A DNA stretch of 64,000 nt from Mariannaea sp. PMI_226 (GCA_024336345.1 JANFOG010000006.1:372001-436000); one strand, 5' to 3'. Counted from the stretch's first letter, positions 25,025 to 38,310 are shown. Notes: generated by a model not told the origin, from the letters alone. Made by a program: numbers and translations.

Positions 25025-28000
25025 TGGTCAAAGCAAATACATGCATAAATAACATTAATAAGTTGAGATTGTCCTCCGACGGCCATGCCTTCTCTAAGCG
25101 TGCAGGCGGTAATTACAGTGCCTGCAAATATACCTCTCCTTCCTGCCTTGGTTTCTTTCTCCAAGCAGGTACCCGACCGAGGTGAAGTACCTTCCCTCAT
25201 TATCAATTCTATTCAATAGCCACTCATCGCGTTAGTCTGGCGGGTACGCGAGAAGTTGCGTGTAGTCTTCATGCGTACCTAAGTCTGAAGCTTAAGTTGA
25301 TTGAAATGACAGCCAAAGCGGCCAGGGCCGTGCCCCCTCCCCCTCCTTGGCCGGCCCTGGCCTTACTGTACAGAGTACAGTGCATGCCTCGTCGTCCCCC
25401 TCAGCAGTGGGCAACGGTCGCCACAGTTCTCCTCAACGGTCAACAGACAGGTCAATGGGTCAACGGCCACGTCCCCACAGTGCCCCACCACAGTTTCTCC
25501 AACGCCAAATGCACCGTGAAAAGCAAAAACAGCTCACTTTTGCTTCTGCGTTACCCTGTTTGGTCAAGGGCCGTGTTCCTTCAAACGAAGCCTTTCCTTC
25601 ATATCATTATTATATACATCCACAATCCAGTTCAGTATATCTCAATTCAATTCATTCACAATCGCATAACCACGTACCATACACATTATTACTGTAATCA
25701 TTCATCAAATTGAGAAAAAAAAATATCACCTAATTTGCTTCATTGCTGGGTCACTTACTCGCTTACCTCCTCCCCTAAATCATATACAAGCCGCGGCACA
25801 ACAAGAAAACCTAATCGACCATGCTGGCTTTCCTTGATCGCGTGTTTTTGCCGTCAGCTATCCTTCAGGGGCCAATCCTAGACCCTCCCGCCTATCCTAT
25901 CCTCTCTTCGCAGTAAGCTAAGGGAGACAGCGGCTGGTCCAGGGCTGGTCCCATGGCGGTGCCATCATCATCATACATAGTAAATCATAGCTTGTCAGGG
26001 TTGAGGGTCAAAACTCCTCCCCTCAGCAACCGAACCTGCACGTACGCGAGGCCATCAACTTCAAGTCATTCTACATAATAGCTGCATCCTTCCAGGATCC
26101 AGGGTCAACATCGGCAGCCCACACCAAGAGTTCCAGCGGCCATCAAACGACGCATTGTTCATCATATCGCACTCATTGATGTGCTCATCCCATCCCCGAT
26201 TTGGGCACAGAGAATCCACCCTCACGCTCACCGGGCAAGGCACACACCCACAGCGCATGCAGATATTTCCGCGCACAGCCATGAAGCTCACAGAAGGCGA
26301 CCCAGCTTGCCCCAAACTATACTTCAACTCCAAAGACGGTCCGCTGTCCAACGCAAAGTCATCACTCCCACAAGCCGATTATTGGTCGGAAGGAGATTCC
26401 GATGGTTGTATTCGACTCTTATTCGTCAGCCACAATCACATTGCTTCAATATCTGTGTGTTGTTTAGCTGCACCAGTGTTTCTATCACGGAGATTCTTAC
26501 GCCCCTGCGACTCCAGCTAAGCTCAGGCTCTTGACCCCGAATGCAAAGCCCTGGCAATCCTCAACTCATGATACAACGGTTCAGACGCCACCCGGACGGT
26601 AGTTCTTATCCTCCCTACCTACTGTATGTCGCCTTGCGGGACCTTCGATGTAACCATCCTCGATGCCCGCAGCGGCTTTCTTGTTCAGATCTAACAGTCC
26701 ACTGCGTCCACTCTCATCGTAGTAAGGCAACCTTACAACTGAATACAGATGGTTTTTATGCCAACTGTAGCTGCTTGATCCTCCCTCTCAGAGTTGCACC
26801 CCGGGATGCCACTCGGAAATGACCAGGGCTGTCACATCTCTAATCACTAATTCCTCTCAACCTGATCAACTCAGGTCACGACCGAGGATAAGAGCTCATC
26901 GAGTCTATTATCGCCGAACCCAGCATTGACGAACTAGTCTCCACAGTGCATCGTTTTCCCTGGTGTGAAATGACCATCTCAAGTATCTACACAGTAGACA
27001 AGTCCTGGTAACTTACTCAGGGAATGTAAGGCAATTTGCAACAGGTTGCGCGGATCCGCGACATTCGTTCCGAGTCAGGGCCATCATAACCATAGCAGGC
27101 TCTGGCCGAGATTATGTTCTGAGCACCATGGGGTTGAACAACAACCCGACATATATCAGAATTCTGTTAAGGCCTCCCATACTGAATCAGGCTTTGCGCT
27201 GATTGGTTGAAGGTGGGATCGCTAAACGGCGCTGCATGTGCCTCTGCATAAGGGGGGGCAACTTCTGAACACACACACATCCATGCTCAAAAGCAAATTG
27301 GCGATGCCAGCGATTAGTGCTGAATTACGCCACGCCATGGCTCAGAGCCGCACTAAACAATGGGCCATTGTGCTCGGGCCGTTCTAGGCTGTGCGAGGAA
27401 TTCAAAATTCACTCGAAACTGGTCTTTGGCTGGAAGGGATCTGACTTCAGCCAACCGAGTTTGACTCTATCCCGATTTCACATGAATCAACCGCAATGCG
27501 CAAGGCCACGGCAGATGCCGCCCGCATTATCCAATCAAAGTCACGAATAAGTCTGGTACTTATTACTGTTACAAACCGTTGCTGCCGACGAGTCCCGCCC
27601 CTTGCTAAATGGAGCTTGTGAATCCACCTTTCCCCGGTGTCCGGGGCGAGTAACCATTTAGCAGTCTTGGCCCAGGCCCGCTCTAAGACCCGCTCCTCCG
27701 GCCGGTAGACCTTTTTCGGACGAGGATCTCCGTACCGAGTACAGTAGTCTCAAGGCAACAAACGCTTGACTAGGTTGGGGCAACGGCTTCTCGTCCGTTG
27801 TCTCTGGTTTGTGGGATGATGGACGGCGGCCGAATAGCTTAAGGCCGGCCCTGCTGTACGTGGGCAGGCATGTCCAGATTTCCCAAGCCAGATTCATCTG
27901 ACAAGCCCCATTCTCATACCCATATCGAGTCGGCAATCGCCGCAAATCATCACTCTGCCGTTGTGGTAATGTGAGATTATGCATACTACGTACTTCTGCG

Positions 28001-29955
28001 AATCATTACTTCCCCTCCGCGAGATCAGCATATTGTCGATGGTATAATATTTATTTTGCCCCCTTGCAGCAGATATGTATTTACCGTTGCAAAAGCCAAA
28101 GTCGATTACACCCCCGGTCATCTACTATTGGCTGTCAACCAGCGGGAGTCTCAGGTGTAGCCGGCTTTACCATGTTTGGCCAGACAATGGGACGATTTTT
28201 TTGTTCTCAAACGTTTCGAATTAGCCGAAGAGGAACCAACTCTAACGACGACAAACTCTCAGCCTTCACTCTTCGGGATGGAGGAGGTTGGGCAGGGACA
28301 AATAAAGAAACAAAGAAAAAAACATCAAACGAAACGCTGGCTTCTCCTAATAATCTCCCCAAATATTCCGAACGACCTCCTTGTTTGGATAGGTGTCGGT
28401 CGGATGGCCTCCCCTCTCAGGGATCGACTTGACCGGGGTTAGTGTATTAGCAGCAGTACCTTTGCTCGACGCGTTCATAATATCCCGATCATTATTATGT
28501 CGCTCATAACTTATCTACAAACGTTCAAATCTCTCGGATTATCAGTCCACCGGCGCCAATTGTCAAGATCGAAACATTGCCTGCATGATAACGAACCAGG
28601 AATCATTGCCCCCAGCGTGAACAGACCAAGAAGAAGGGATGGTCCTTGTTTTTGCAACTGGCAAGCGATGAGTAATAGAATGTCGCGCACTGACGATCCC
28701 TGCCGTTCCCCCTCTGCCGCTCTGTAACTCGAAATTAGCTTCTACAGCCCAAAATAGCTTCGGCCACATGGCTCAACTGCACCGTCGCTTGTCGGCAATG
28801 GTTTGATGCACAGATGCACAAAGTGCTGTACATATCTACGTAGTAGTGCTAGGTCACTACACTGTCCCTCAGGTCAAGGAGGCATCTTTCTACTTTCAGC
28901 GCGCAACTAGCATCCCTCATTCTACATGTGGCACGACGCCAAAATACTAAAATTCTATTTGTCAGTTTATTGGCCGCTGAGCGGTTAAACACACCGATAT
29001 GGAGTCAATCGCTCCCGTTCTAAACGGATAACGGGCCCACGGGTAGGCCAAGCATCGAGATGGGGACACAGAAAAGACAGGGTGGCGGGCCGTGCATGCG
29101 TCTCTAATACCATTCCACCAGGATCACTCGAAAGTCTTTCAGCATAATCGAAGGGGTAGGGATACTCATAAAGTCCGAGATCCAGTACAATGCAGCCTTA
29201 TTTGCTTGTGAGAGCTTCTTTCATTATTATTCTAACATATTATGAACCGTTACTTTCTTTTTCATTTCCGAACATCAGACCAGCTCCCGGTTCCTTTGTA
29301 GCCGCCAACGCTCGAAAAGGAGAGTCAACCCAGCATAGTTATTCATTTAGAATCCTTGGAAGGGGCTTTTTACCGTTGGCACCCAGGGGGGATTAGTCCG
29401 CTACACGGTTTTAGCTGGTTCCAATCCTTTTTGAATGCCCAAATCGGTGGTAACCGGTCTTTACAATGTTCTCAGGCAGCTTTGCTTCTTGACTCGCTAG
29501 GGAAACAGAACGGAATAGAGGGCGGATAGCACCCAATCGTGCTCAGCATCTGCAACCGTCAGCCCAGATCGGCCATTACCGCTGACCAACCCATTCAGAA
29601 CAAACAAACGAGCGGGGACCAAGACCAAGTTCGCTTTGACATTGCGGATGGGAAGAATATCTCAACAGACATTCACATGGGCGAGCCAACATAGTATTCT
29701 GCGTGAGAAGCAAGTTTGTCGTCTTTTTACTTGACCTACAGGTGGGGTTCTATCGGAGGGGAAAGGCACAGGTCACTACATTCGATCCTTTCGTGAATGA
29801 GGAGCTCAGTTGAGCGCAGGTACATCGTGGCGCCTGGAAGTTAACGCCGGTATTCTAGCTCATGGGCCTCCCAGCTTCTGTCTTGATATCCCGTATTTTC
29901 TCCGCATCAAGGACATTCAGGGCACGATGTGATTTCCACTTCTGAATCCCTCTCG

Positions 29956-29959
<4 letters not shown>

Positions 29960-29985
<26 letters not shown>
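29960..29985. repeat. T26 homopolymer
   Basis: Uninterrupted run of about 26 T, the longest homopolymer in the window. It could be slippage-generated or the poly(A) end of an old retroposed sequence on the minus strand; I found no target-site duplication. Confidence 0.8.
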
Positions 29986-29988
<3 letters not shown>

Positions 29989-31430
29989 AAACTGCAGCTG
30001 CCCTCCTGCAAATATGGTCACATTGTTGGCTATCATAGCCAAGATTGAAATAAGTGATGCAAAAGCATTCATAAATGACAAGCAGGCAGGTCGTCATCGT
30101 CCATGTCCTTTCCACAATTTCGCCACTACAACATTGTCCAACTTGGGGACCGGTGGGATCACCTCGGCAATATTGAGGAAATCTTGGTAGTACGGTTCCG
30201 TGAAAGTTATACAAGCTACCCTCGTATCTGCTCGCAGGCAGACCACAGAGGGTTGGGCTTAGGTCGGCCTTGGCCATGCGCGATTAGGGAATTAGTACGG
30301 CATCGGAGACCAATCTTGGGCACATCATCCATCGTTCACAGGCTGACGATCCGATTGTTATTTTCCATCACATGCTTGATGTACAGTTAGATTCTATGAC
30401 CTTTCAAACCCATCGTTTGAGTTTGTGCATTCAACTGGCCCCCGTTGGGGTCGTGATGGGTCAGCAATCTCATGTTAAGGCGAAGGCAGGTTGGGAGCAT
30501 GGATGCAGACGCACGCCACAGCACAGTGTGGATGGCTTCATGCAGAACGAATGAGCAAACAATAGTCTAGAGATGGAGGGGATCGTCGACCCAGCTTCGG
30601 ATCTTTTGTCGTAAAGAATGGTGAAAAACTCGTGCGCCACTTCTTTTTCTTCCCTTCCCTTCCCTTACCCAAACGCACCGCCGCCGCCGCCCGCGGCATT
30701 TTACCAGTCCAAGGCAGCAGGGAACTAACTATATGGATTCCTGTTCGTGGATGAGACGGGGTGGGTAGCAGCCGGAGTGCCACATAATGCTGCAGGAGGC
30801 AAAGCTAAGCAGGCAAGCAAGCCACCTGAGCAAAGGTTGTTAGCTCTGCTCCAGCCTTCATCTGATGGTCTGTCTGTTCTGTTCTGGCCCGATGCCGTCC
30901 AGTTAGAGATTACGTCGGAGTCACAGCGGGCGAGATGCAGTCACTTTCTACGTGCATAATTGCATGGAAGGGGGGGTGGCCCGGGCCAGAGAGAGTGATG
31001 AGAGAAAAGAGGGAGAAAGAGGAGGAGGGGTGCAGCTGTGGCCAGGTCATTGCTGCACTGAGATATCTCTGTCTTCGTTTTGTTGACGCCAGCAAGAGGC
31101 GTGGTTACGGTGTTAGGGAGTAAGACTCGAGGATTGAAACATCAAAGTCTGTGTAACCACATGGTGATGCATCTCGATGCTCTTGGATTCACTTCACGTG
31201 GATGGGCTTTGTTGTCGCGATGTTGCATCCCATAGCTCGGCTAACTGTTGAGTGAGACGTTCTGTGGTAACGGCGCGTGTTGCTTGCGCCGCCGTACTAT
31301 TTCTTTCTTCTGTTTGTTGAGCTTTTAGTTCCCCACCTGACAAAGGGAGGGAAGAAAAAGAAATGTGTTACTGTTCTCTTTTCTTCCTTTTGGTTTGTGC
31401 CATACCTCATGGCAACTCAGAGGTTAGCGT

Positions 31431-31456
31431 GGGATGTGGGATGTGGGATGTGGGAG
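31431..31456 (+). repeat. GTGGGAT heptamer tandem
   Basis: About three and a half copies of the heptamer GTGGGAT in the gene-poor stretch right of the T26 run. Confidence 0.75.
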
Positions 31457-32180
31457 GGTGTGGTGTTGCCGGTTCCAGCCCCCCTCCCCCCCCCTTCTTC
31501 CTTGATGAAAAAAAATAATGAGGCGGGTGTGAGGATACGTGCTGGTTGCTGCTCTGTTGACTGTGGTGGTGGTGTTTGAAAGGGTTATTGAGGCACGGCG
31601 CCGGACCGCAAGCGACGGGTGCATCCAAGTAAGCGTTGTCACAGATATTGGGGGTTGGGAATAAGGCAACCACGCAGCTAATAACCAGCCGACACTCTCC
31701 GCCAGGGCCAAATAGCTAACTTGGCTAGTTTTCTACACAGCAGCGGGATGCAGGCGGGACGGCGCATGGTCTGACGCACAGTTCCATGACTTGTGGCGAG
31801 AGGATCGATCATTTGAATACACGAGAAGTGAGCCCTTTCCAATTTTCAACTTGACTACCAAGTCAAGTGAGCCAGGGCGTTGCATCTTGGGTACCTAATG
31901 GCAAAAGACATGCAGTACGAAGAAAATCTGTACATGTTTATGATACGTCTTTACAATATGCTACCTATACCCGCTCAAACTGCATTGTAAGGTACTGTAC
32001 AGTACTGTTATTCTCCCCCTTCGGGCCTCCATTCCCATGCGGCAGGAATACCAAGACAATGCTGACTCGAATGCAGCCCCAATCCAATCCGGATAGATTC
32101 TCTCTTTCTCCTCCCACACCCCGGGATTATGCTTCTCAACCACCCCGCACCCGTTGTTGAGCCTTCTATGGCTCCCATCA

Positions 32181-34485
32181 TCATTGGATTACCCAGTTGC
32201 CGCCATCGTCGTCTGAGTCGCCCTCAACCTCGTCTTCGGCATCAATCAGAGCCATCTGCACGAATCGACGCACCCATGCCTCTTGTAATGGGTCAAGGCC
32301 CGCCCCGTTGTTATTGTTGTTGTTGTTCTGTTCCTGGTTCTGTAGTTGCTGCTGCTGCTGCTGCTGTTGTTGTTGTTGTTGCTGTTGCTGCTGCCGCTGA
32401 TTCGGACGTTGTCGATTAGCGATGCCGCCACCACGAGCTCCTGCAGCTCCTCGTCCACCTCTTCCTCGGGCCCCGGCTCCTCCTGCTCCTGCTATTCCTC
32501 CTCGACCGCCGCCACCTCTAGCTCCACGGCCACGCCCTAGATTCCCCCAATGTGGCCCATGCCCACGGGCTGCGGGCTGAGGAGCGTCTGGTGCAGCCGG
32601 TGGAACCGGCCTATGTCCGTTGCGGCCGTCTCGAGGCTGGTTGTCAACAAGCCGGAGAACAAGTGGCGCCTCACGAGCGACTTCGACGACTGGACCTCGT
32701 TGGTTAGGTTGACGATTGTCATCGTTTTCGTTCACATTGTTTGCTGCACGATCGTTATTGTTATTGTGGTTATTGTTATTGTTGTTGTTGTCGTCGTTCA
32801 TGACAGCATCGTCTTCATCATCACTGTCACCGGACTCAAAGTCCAACTCAATATCTGCAGGTGCTCCTTGCGGTTCGTTTGCAGCTGGCCCCCGTCCTCC
32901 GACGAACCCAAGTCCGACGTTGTCGCCGTCGCCGCCTTCGAGTTCCCATAGCCGCATAAAACAACTAGTAACCTTGCCGTCAGGTTGCGTATTATAGTGC
33001 CGATACGGATTTCCGGGATCAAGCCACGCGGAGCACAGATAGCAAAAGTGCGTGTCACAACGGGAGCAGATCATATGGTTACAGCCGTGAGTCTTCTGCG
33101 CCGGTGCGTTACAAGTCGGACAAGGACTAGTATGAAGCTGTAAGTATTCAAGAGAGGCTTTCTCCTCTTCACTGACTTCGCCCTTGTTCCTTGGGGGTTG
33201 GCAGCGCACGAACTCGCCGTGCCATGACTGGTAACAGCGGCCACAGAAAGCGAACCCGCAGTCTTCGCAGACGGCTAGAAGATCCGCCGGGTCGAATTGT
33301 TTGGTCTTCTTCTTGGATTTCCCATCTGCATTCGTCTTTTGGTCATTAACCTCGGTTTCAGAATCGTCATCGGAGCTTTCGACGAATTCAAGACCATCCG
33401 GTTTCTTGTGACGCTTGGACCGAGCTGCGCCGTTGCACCATGAACGTGGGCAGTAGATGGTGTTCTTGTCCGATTCAAGCTCCGTCTTATACTTGAGGGT
33501 AACGTAGCGCTTGACTGCGTCCTCGGTCAAGCCGATCTGTAAGAGCTCGCTGGGGCTGATGGCAACCTTTGACTTTTTGGTTGACTTTGATCCGTCCTTG
33601 TCCTTGGCCTTGGAACGCTCCTTAGAACAGTTGGGAGCTAGGCACCGAACTGTTTGTAGGTTTCCCTCAGTGATGGCATCGTTGTAGAATTCTTGTAAGC
33701 ACTGTAGGCAAAAGATGTGACCGCAATCAAGCATCTTGTGGCATTTTGTGCCCTTCTTTGGGTCTGTCATTTAGAGAAATAGCAGGTTAGTTTTTGCAGC
33801 TGGACTTTGGGCAAACTGCCAGCCTGGTAGGAGAGGGGGGGGGAGGATGGGGGCAAGGGGAGAAGGGGACTGGTAGATGCTTACCAAGACACACGCCGCA
33901 CTCAAACGTCTCCTTCTCAAAGGCTGCCTTCTTGGCTTTGATATCGTGGTCTAATACAGCGAGTTTGTGCTCCGGGTTCATCTGGAGCGTGCCTTCGGGA
34001 GTAATAGTTCCAAACACATTCTCAGCTGCTCGCTGAACATGGTCAATATATGTGAAGGCGACCATATCACGACCAATCTCGTCCCACAAGCGAGGTCCGT
34101 CATTCTCGAGCTCCTTGACCGTCTCCGGGTCCAACCATGGGGGATTTACAGAGATGTTGACTTCAAGTGGCGCGTCTACAGGGTAGCCATCTGGGAGATG
34201 GATACGTAGGCACAGGGAGGGGAGGTGGGAGACATTCAGCGAGTCTATCTCGGGCTGGGCAGCAACATCAGTTGGCGGGCCAGCAGCAGCAGCAGCAGCA
34301 TTTAATCCCGGCAGGGAGGTTGCGGAGGCCGCGGGAAAAGTAACAGTAACGGGAGCGCTTGGCTCAACGGGGAGTTCTATCTCGAAAGTGAAGGGGTCCT
34401 TTTCATCTGGGCGTCGAATCTCCGGGTAGATGGCCTCAAGGGTCTCGAGTTCGACGAGACGAGGATCATCGCTATCGTCTGCCAT
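32181..34485 (-). CDS. RWD + RING-between-RING E3 ubiquitin ligase (Itt1/RNF14-like)
   Basis: RBR ubiquitin ligase that should take ubiquitin from an E2 onto its own catalytic cysteine. Two exons, 33885-34485 and 32181-33763 (727 aa), with a 121-nt intron (GTAAGC donor, GACAG acceptor). An RWD domain fills about 1-190 (LETLEAIYPEI, LPDGYPVDAPLEV). RING1 starts at CGVCL, cut by the intron, and continues DCGHIFCLQC (to about 246). The IBR follows (YCPRSWCNG, then CEDCGFAFCGRCYQSW, about 304-388), split by an acidic/Lys-rich insert. RING2 has CPTCNAPAQKTHGCNHMIC; the Cys of HGCN, about residue 428, is at the catalytic position. The NPYRHYNT stretch after RING2 is typical of RNF14/Itt1. The C-terminal 230 residues are low-complexity: Asn tracts, Arg/Gly repeats, a Gln tract of about 19, and another Asn tract. 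Yeast Itt1 affects translation termination and RNF14 acts on stalled ribosomes; the role here is inferred. Confidence 0.95.
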
Positions 34486-36618
34486 GGTGGTGGGTGTTGC
34501 TGCTGGGGCTATGAGTGGGCTTGCTAATCATCATCCAAAGAACAGGAGCTGCAACAAGACAGAGTTTTGCGCGAGCAGACTGAAACGGAGTAGTTTCTGA
34601 TGAAGGAGGGTTGTGTGTGTGTGAGGGAGAGAGAGGGAGTAGAAATGCTCAGATGGAGAGACCAATGGTGCGAGCAATTTAAAACGGGTTCATGAATCAA
34701 TATCGTTCCCACAATCTTGCTAAGCCGTAGTCGTCATGATGGGTTAAAAAAAAAAAAAAAAGAAGAAAAGGCTTGCGAGTCTGAAAACCACTGTAGTTAG
34801 AATGTACAGTATGAAAGACAGGGGCGGATATTGAGGGAGTCAGAAGCGGAAAGCGACAGAAACCCTCCCAGGCGGATGAGTATTGTCAGGCGTTTGAACG
34901 ACGACGAGCGAAAGTGGTGGCAAAGAAATGGCCGAGACGAAAAGGGTACTGCTAACTGTGCCGGGGTCGGTAGTGGTGGTGAGGAGGGGCAAAAACAAAA
35001 GAAGATTGGAGAAAGAAAAAAAAAAGGACCAAAAAGAAATAAGGAATAACTATCTTTCTCTTTTCATAGAGATATACTTATATATGAGCAAAATAAGAAG
35101 AATCTTTCAAATAGGGTAAATATATAATGATATTCAATAATCCTGTGTTGTGGGACCTTTTTTTTTTTTTATGTTCTTATTCAAAATTGGTGTTACTGGG
35201 GGAAAAAAAAGGGAATGACTCTTTCGCCGTGGTTGTGCGTTTCGGTCGGGTTCACGACGGCGGCTGAGTTTGGTGCTTCTTCTTGCACTACTGTACAGGC
35301 TACGATTTCAATGGAATAGGCCTCAAATAATTGGAGAGAAGGAGAACATAAACCAGGAAAAACCTGACTGCTTTTTTGGGGGACGAAGATTAACACATGG
35401 TCCATCTCCACGGGCTGGGGCCATTTACCGGATGACTAAGGTCTCTATGGGTCATTGGAGGTGCATTTAGTACCGTAAGTTTTTAGGTATTTGAGGGATT
35501 GCAGCACAAGGAGTGAAGGTAACTAACTGATTGAGTAACTTTGGTAATTTGATAGATTGGTAGGTTCAAGGATATTCTTCGATGTTGTTTTTTTCTTTAC
35601 AGTCATAATAGAAAGGTACTGTAGGGTGGTGCTTCATTAGAGATGGGAATGGAAAGACCAAAAAAATCCAAGTATATATACTCCAAGATACCGTGACTGA
35701 TGGCTGTGCGATGAAGGGTGCAATTAGTTGAAAACTTGTAAACCCGAGAGAGGTTAAAACATACAAGCTATATATGTGTACCTAGGCACGTAAGATGGGG
35801 TACATGTCAAGAAGTAGGATAGAAGAAGTGAAGAAGAGGGGGGGGAAAAGCAAGAAAAGAAAAACGTGGAAAACACCTGTTGCCCTACGACAGGTGCATG
35901 CATGCACGCATGTCTTACACTGGCTTTTACATACAGTAGCGGTAGATGGATAGAACCTTTCTGTAGGTACAAGCAATTAGTTACAGCGGGTTGGTTTAAG
36001 GTACCTTGCGTAGTAGCATTTGACAAAGCCGCCCTGATCTTCCCATTCTTTCTCCCAATTCAGCCCTGTGCATAATAATGACGGGACTGGTGCCAATATT
36101 GCACTCTTCTTGCCGATCAATTGATCAAGGTCCTTGTATTCCTGTACAGGTATTTACTGTACTACATATACTATGGTACATAGCAATGCCCTTTCCGTCG
36201 TCGCGCCACACAAAGGTATCCATCTTGCCATCCCACTTCCAGCGCTCTCCACCCAAAAAGTTGGACGCCACCTTGTCCAGTTCTCCAAGGTCAAGCCACA
36301 TGTTCCGTCCCCAACTACATCATCAAAAACTCCCCTTCTCCTAGCTAGCTACAACCCACATCCACCTCTGCGACCGTACAACTTCTCATGTACGAACACC
36401 CCAATAGAAACCAAACTTCATTTCCAGACGTATAGCCCAAACCTGGTTCTGTGTCGGGCGCCGGTTCGCCTCACTCTCGAATCGGCTCCCACCAAAAAGA
36501 ATTCAGTTGCTGAAGCCAGAGTGTATTTTGTCGCCTGAAGCAACACATTGAACATCAAGGAAATAACCCTTCCCTCCAAATTTCGCGGCATGCTTCGATA
36601 AGAATCCTTCAGCCCATC
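34486..36618. other. Divergent promoter region (RBR ligase / dolichyldiphosphatase)
   Basis: 2.1 kb between two divergently transcribed genes. It contains A16 (34746-34761) and T13 (about 35158-35170) tracts and a CCTGTACAGG palindrome (36142-36151). No gene with a recognisable domain is present. Confidence 0.55.
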
Positions 36619-37439
36619 ATGGACGAAACCACGCCTCTAGCCTCCCTCTCTGTTACTCACGTCTTTTATGTACGCTCCTAGTCTTTTATTTCTTCCATTT
36701 ATTTAGTTTCCATCTTCGTCGTTTCTAACGCTTTTTCCTCTTCTTCCTGTAGGACCCCAACGACTATGTCTCCCTCGTTTGCGCCTACCTTGCCCTCCTC
36801 CCGCAGGCCCTGTGCGTCGTCTACGCTACCCTCGTCCTCTTCACGCGCGAGGTCGAGATCGGCCTCATGTTCGCCGGCCAGCTCGCCTGCGAGGTCATCA
36901 ACTTCGCCCTCAAGCGCCTGATCAAGGAGGACCGTCCGCGCCGCATCCACGGCAAGGGCTACGGCATGCCCAGCTCCCACGCCCAGTTCGTCGCATTCTG
37001 GAGCATCTCACTCGCCTTGTTCCTGCTCGTTCGTCACCGTCCCCCCAAGGTGCTGCGCGGCCAAACAACTGCTGCTGCTGCTGCTGCTGCGGGAGCCGCC
37101 AACTGCGTCCACCGGCCCTGGTCCTTCCTAGAGCGCTTCGCTGTGAGCGTAGCCGGCATTGTGATTGCCGCCGCGACGGCCTGGAGCAGGATATACCTCA
37201 ACTACCACACCCCCAAGCAGGTGGTGGTCGGCTACATAGCGGGCGCGATCAGTGCCGCTGGGTGGTTTGCCATCACCAGCCTCGCGCGCCACGTCGGGCT
37301 TCTGGAATGGGCTCTCGACACACCCATCGCCAGGGCCTTCCGTCTGAGAGACCTCGCGGTTCAAGAAGACATGTGCCAGGCAGGGTGGGAGAAGTGGGAA
37401 CAAAAGAGAACCGAGGCGGCAACGTCGAAGAAGAAGTAG
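36619..37439 (+). CDS. CAX4: Dolichyldiphosphatase (CAX4/CWH8, PAP2 family)
   Basis: ER-membrane phosphatase that removes phosphate from dolichyl pyrophosphate on the lumenal side, recycling the lipid carrier of N-glycosylation. Two exons, 36619-36669 and 36753-37439 (245 aa; human DOLPP1 is 238). Start MDETTPLASLSVTHVFY is followed by DPNDYVSLVCAYLALLPQ. The three PAP2 signature parts are all seen: KRLIKEDRP (K-x6-RP), MPSSHAQF (PSxH) and SRIYLNYHTPKQ (SR-x5-H-x3-Q); Gln in the last place is usual for this subfamily. Four hydrophobic segments fit the family. A run of nine Ala, encoded by GCT repeats, lies in a loop (37070-37095) and may vary between strains. The 3' side holds a TG microsatellite. 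Confidence 0.94.
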
Positions 37440-38310
37440 CCATTATAAAGCTACTTTGTATATGTATGTGTGCGTGTTGTGTGTGTGTCTGTGTGTGTGT
37501 TCGTGTGTGCACTATTTTGTGCCAAATGTAGAGCTTCACAGTGAACGATTAGCCTCTTGATGTTAAATCATGAGGCGAGCAGCTATGCCTTTCAGCACAC
37601 CCCCAGCTAAACAACTAACAACCAAATAACCGTATCTCACGAGACGAACTGGAAAAACCTAAAGCGTCGGCACCAAAAATTTCCTCTATCGCGGGCGGAA
37701 ATACAAACGGTGTTTGTCTCAGAGGGTCACACCAACCATTCACACAACCAAAACCGTTGGCTATCAGCATATCACTTCCAAGGGCATATCAACCAAAGGC
37801 ACTGACTGAATTGGAGAAACCGCTTCAAAATAAAATAAAAGGAAGTGAATATCAATTCCTCTCGTCTATCCCCCATAATTTGTTGGGCATGGGGTTGATA
37901 TGCTGGTAGCCCACCTGCACCTCAGTATTTTGTCGTGAGGTTCATCATATCTACCTTGTTTAAGCCAAACTATGTACACCTATTCAACCACCCGGGACAA
38001 CAAGTTGGGCCTTTCCTCTTTTTTTTATTCCTTTGATTCCTCCTCGTACACTTTCAGCGGTGAATATCTTTTCTTCCTCGCTGGTTTCCTCCTCAATACA
38101 GAGTCATATAAACTCAAATGCAAACGCGACATAGGGAATCTTAAAAAAAGAGGTCGTGAATATCATAAACTCCAATAACAGCGACAACAATAATAACATA
38201 GAAATGCTGAATAAGTTGGAAAGTCGTTTAAACACACAAAGTGAAAGATATGTATTTGTTTGAAAAGGAAATGGCAAGGAGAAAAATGTTTGTGTGCCAA
38301 CAGTTCACAT
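37440..38310. other. Convergent 3' intergenic region with TG repeats
   Basis: 870 bp between the ends of the dolichyldiphosphatase (+) and the 7TM gene (-). It starts with a (TG)n-rich tract (37462-37510). The rest shows no gene. Confidence 0.6.
37462..37510. repeat. TG dinucleotide microsatellite
   Basis: Interrupted (TG)n tract just after the stop of the dolichyldiphosphatase gene, probably in its 3' UTR. Confidence 0.75.

Larger units (their letters stand above)
21483..32180. other. 10.7 kb stretch upstream of vib-1 without a supported gene
   Basis: Frames on both strands are short (at most about 150 codons) and none shows a domain, a spliced pattern or an ATG start that convinced me. 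It should contain the vib-1 promoter and leader at the left end. To the right it meets the 3' end of the RBR ligase gene. It holds two copies of the 13-mer CCTACCTACTGTA (21899-21911 and 26614-26626), a cluster of GGTACC/ACCTA motifs (24919-25024), a GTGGGAT tandem (31431-31456) and a T26 run (29960-29985). Small secreted-protein or non-coding RNA genes could be missed by eye. Confidence 0.5.

Noticed and set aside
36134..36538. 134-codon plus-strand frame before the dolichyldiphosphatase
   Set aside because: Begins at TTG and lies in a promoter region; no domain.
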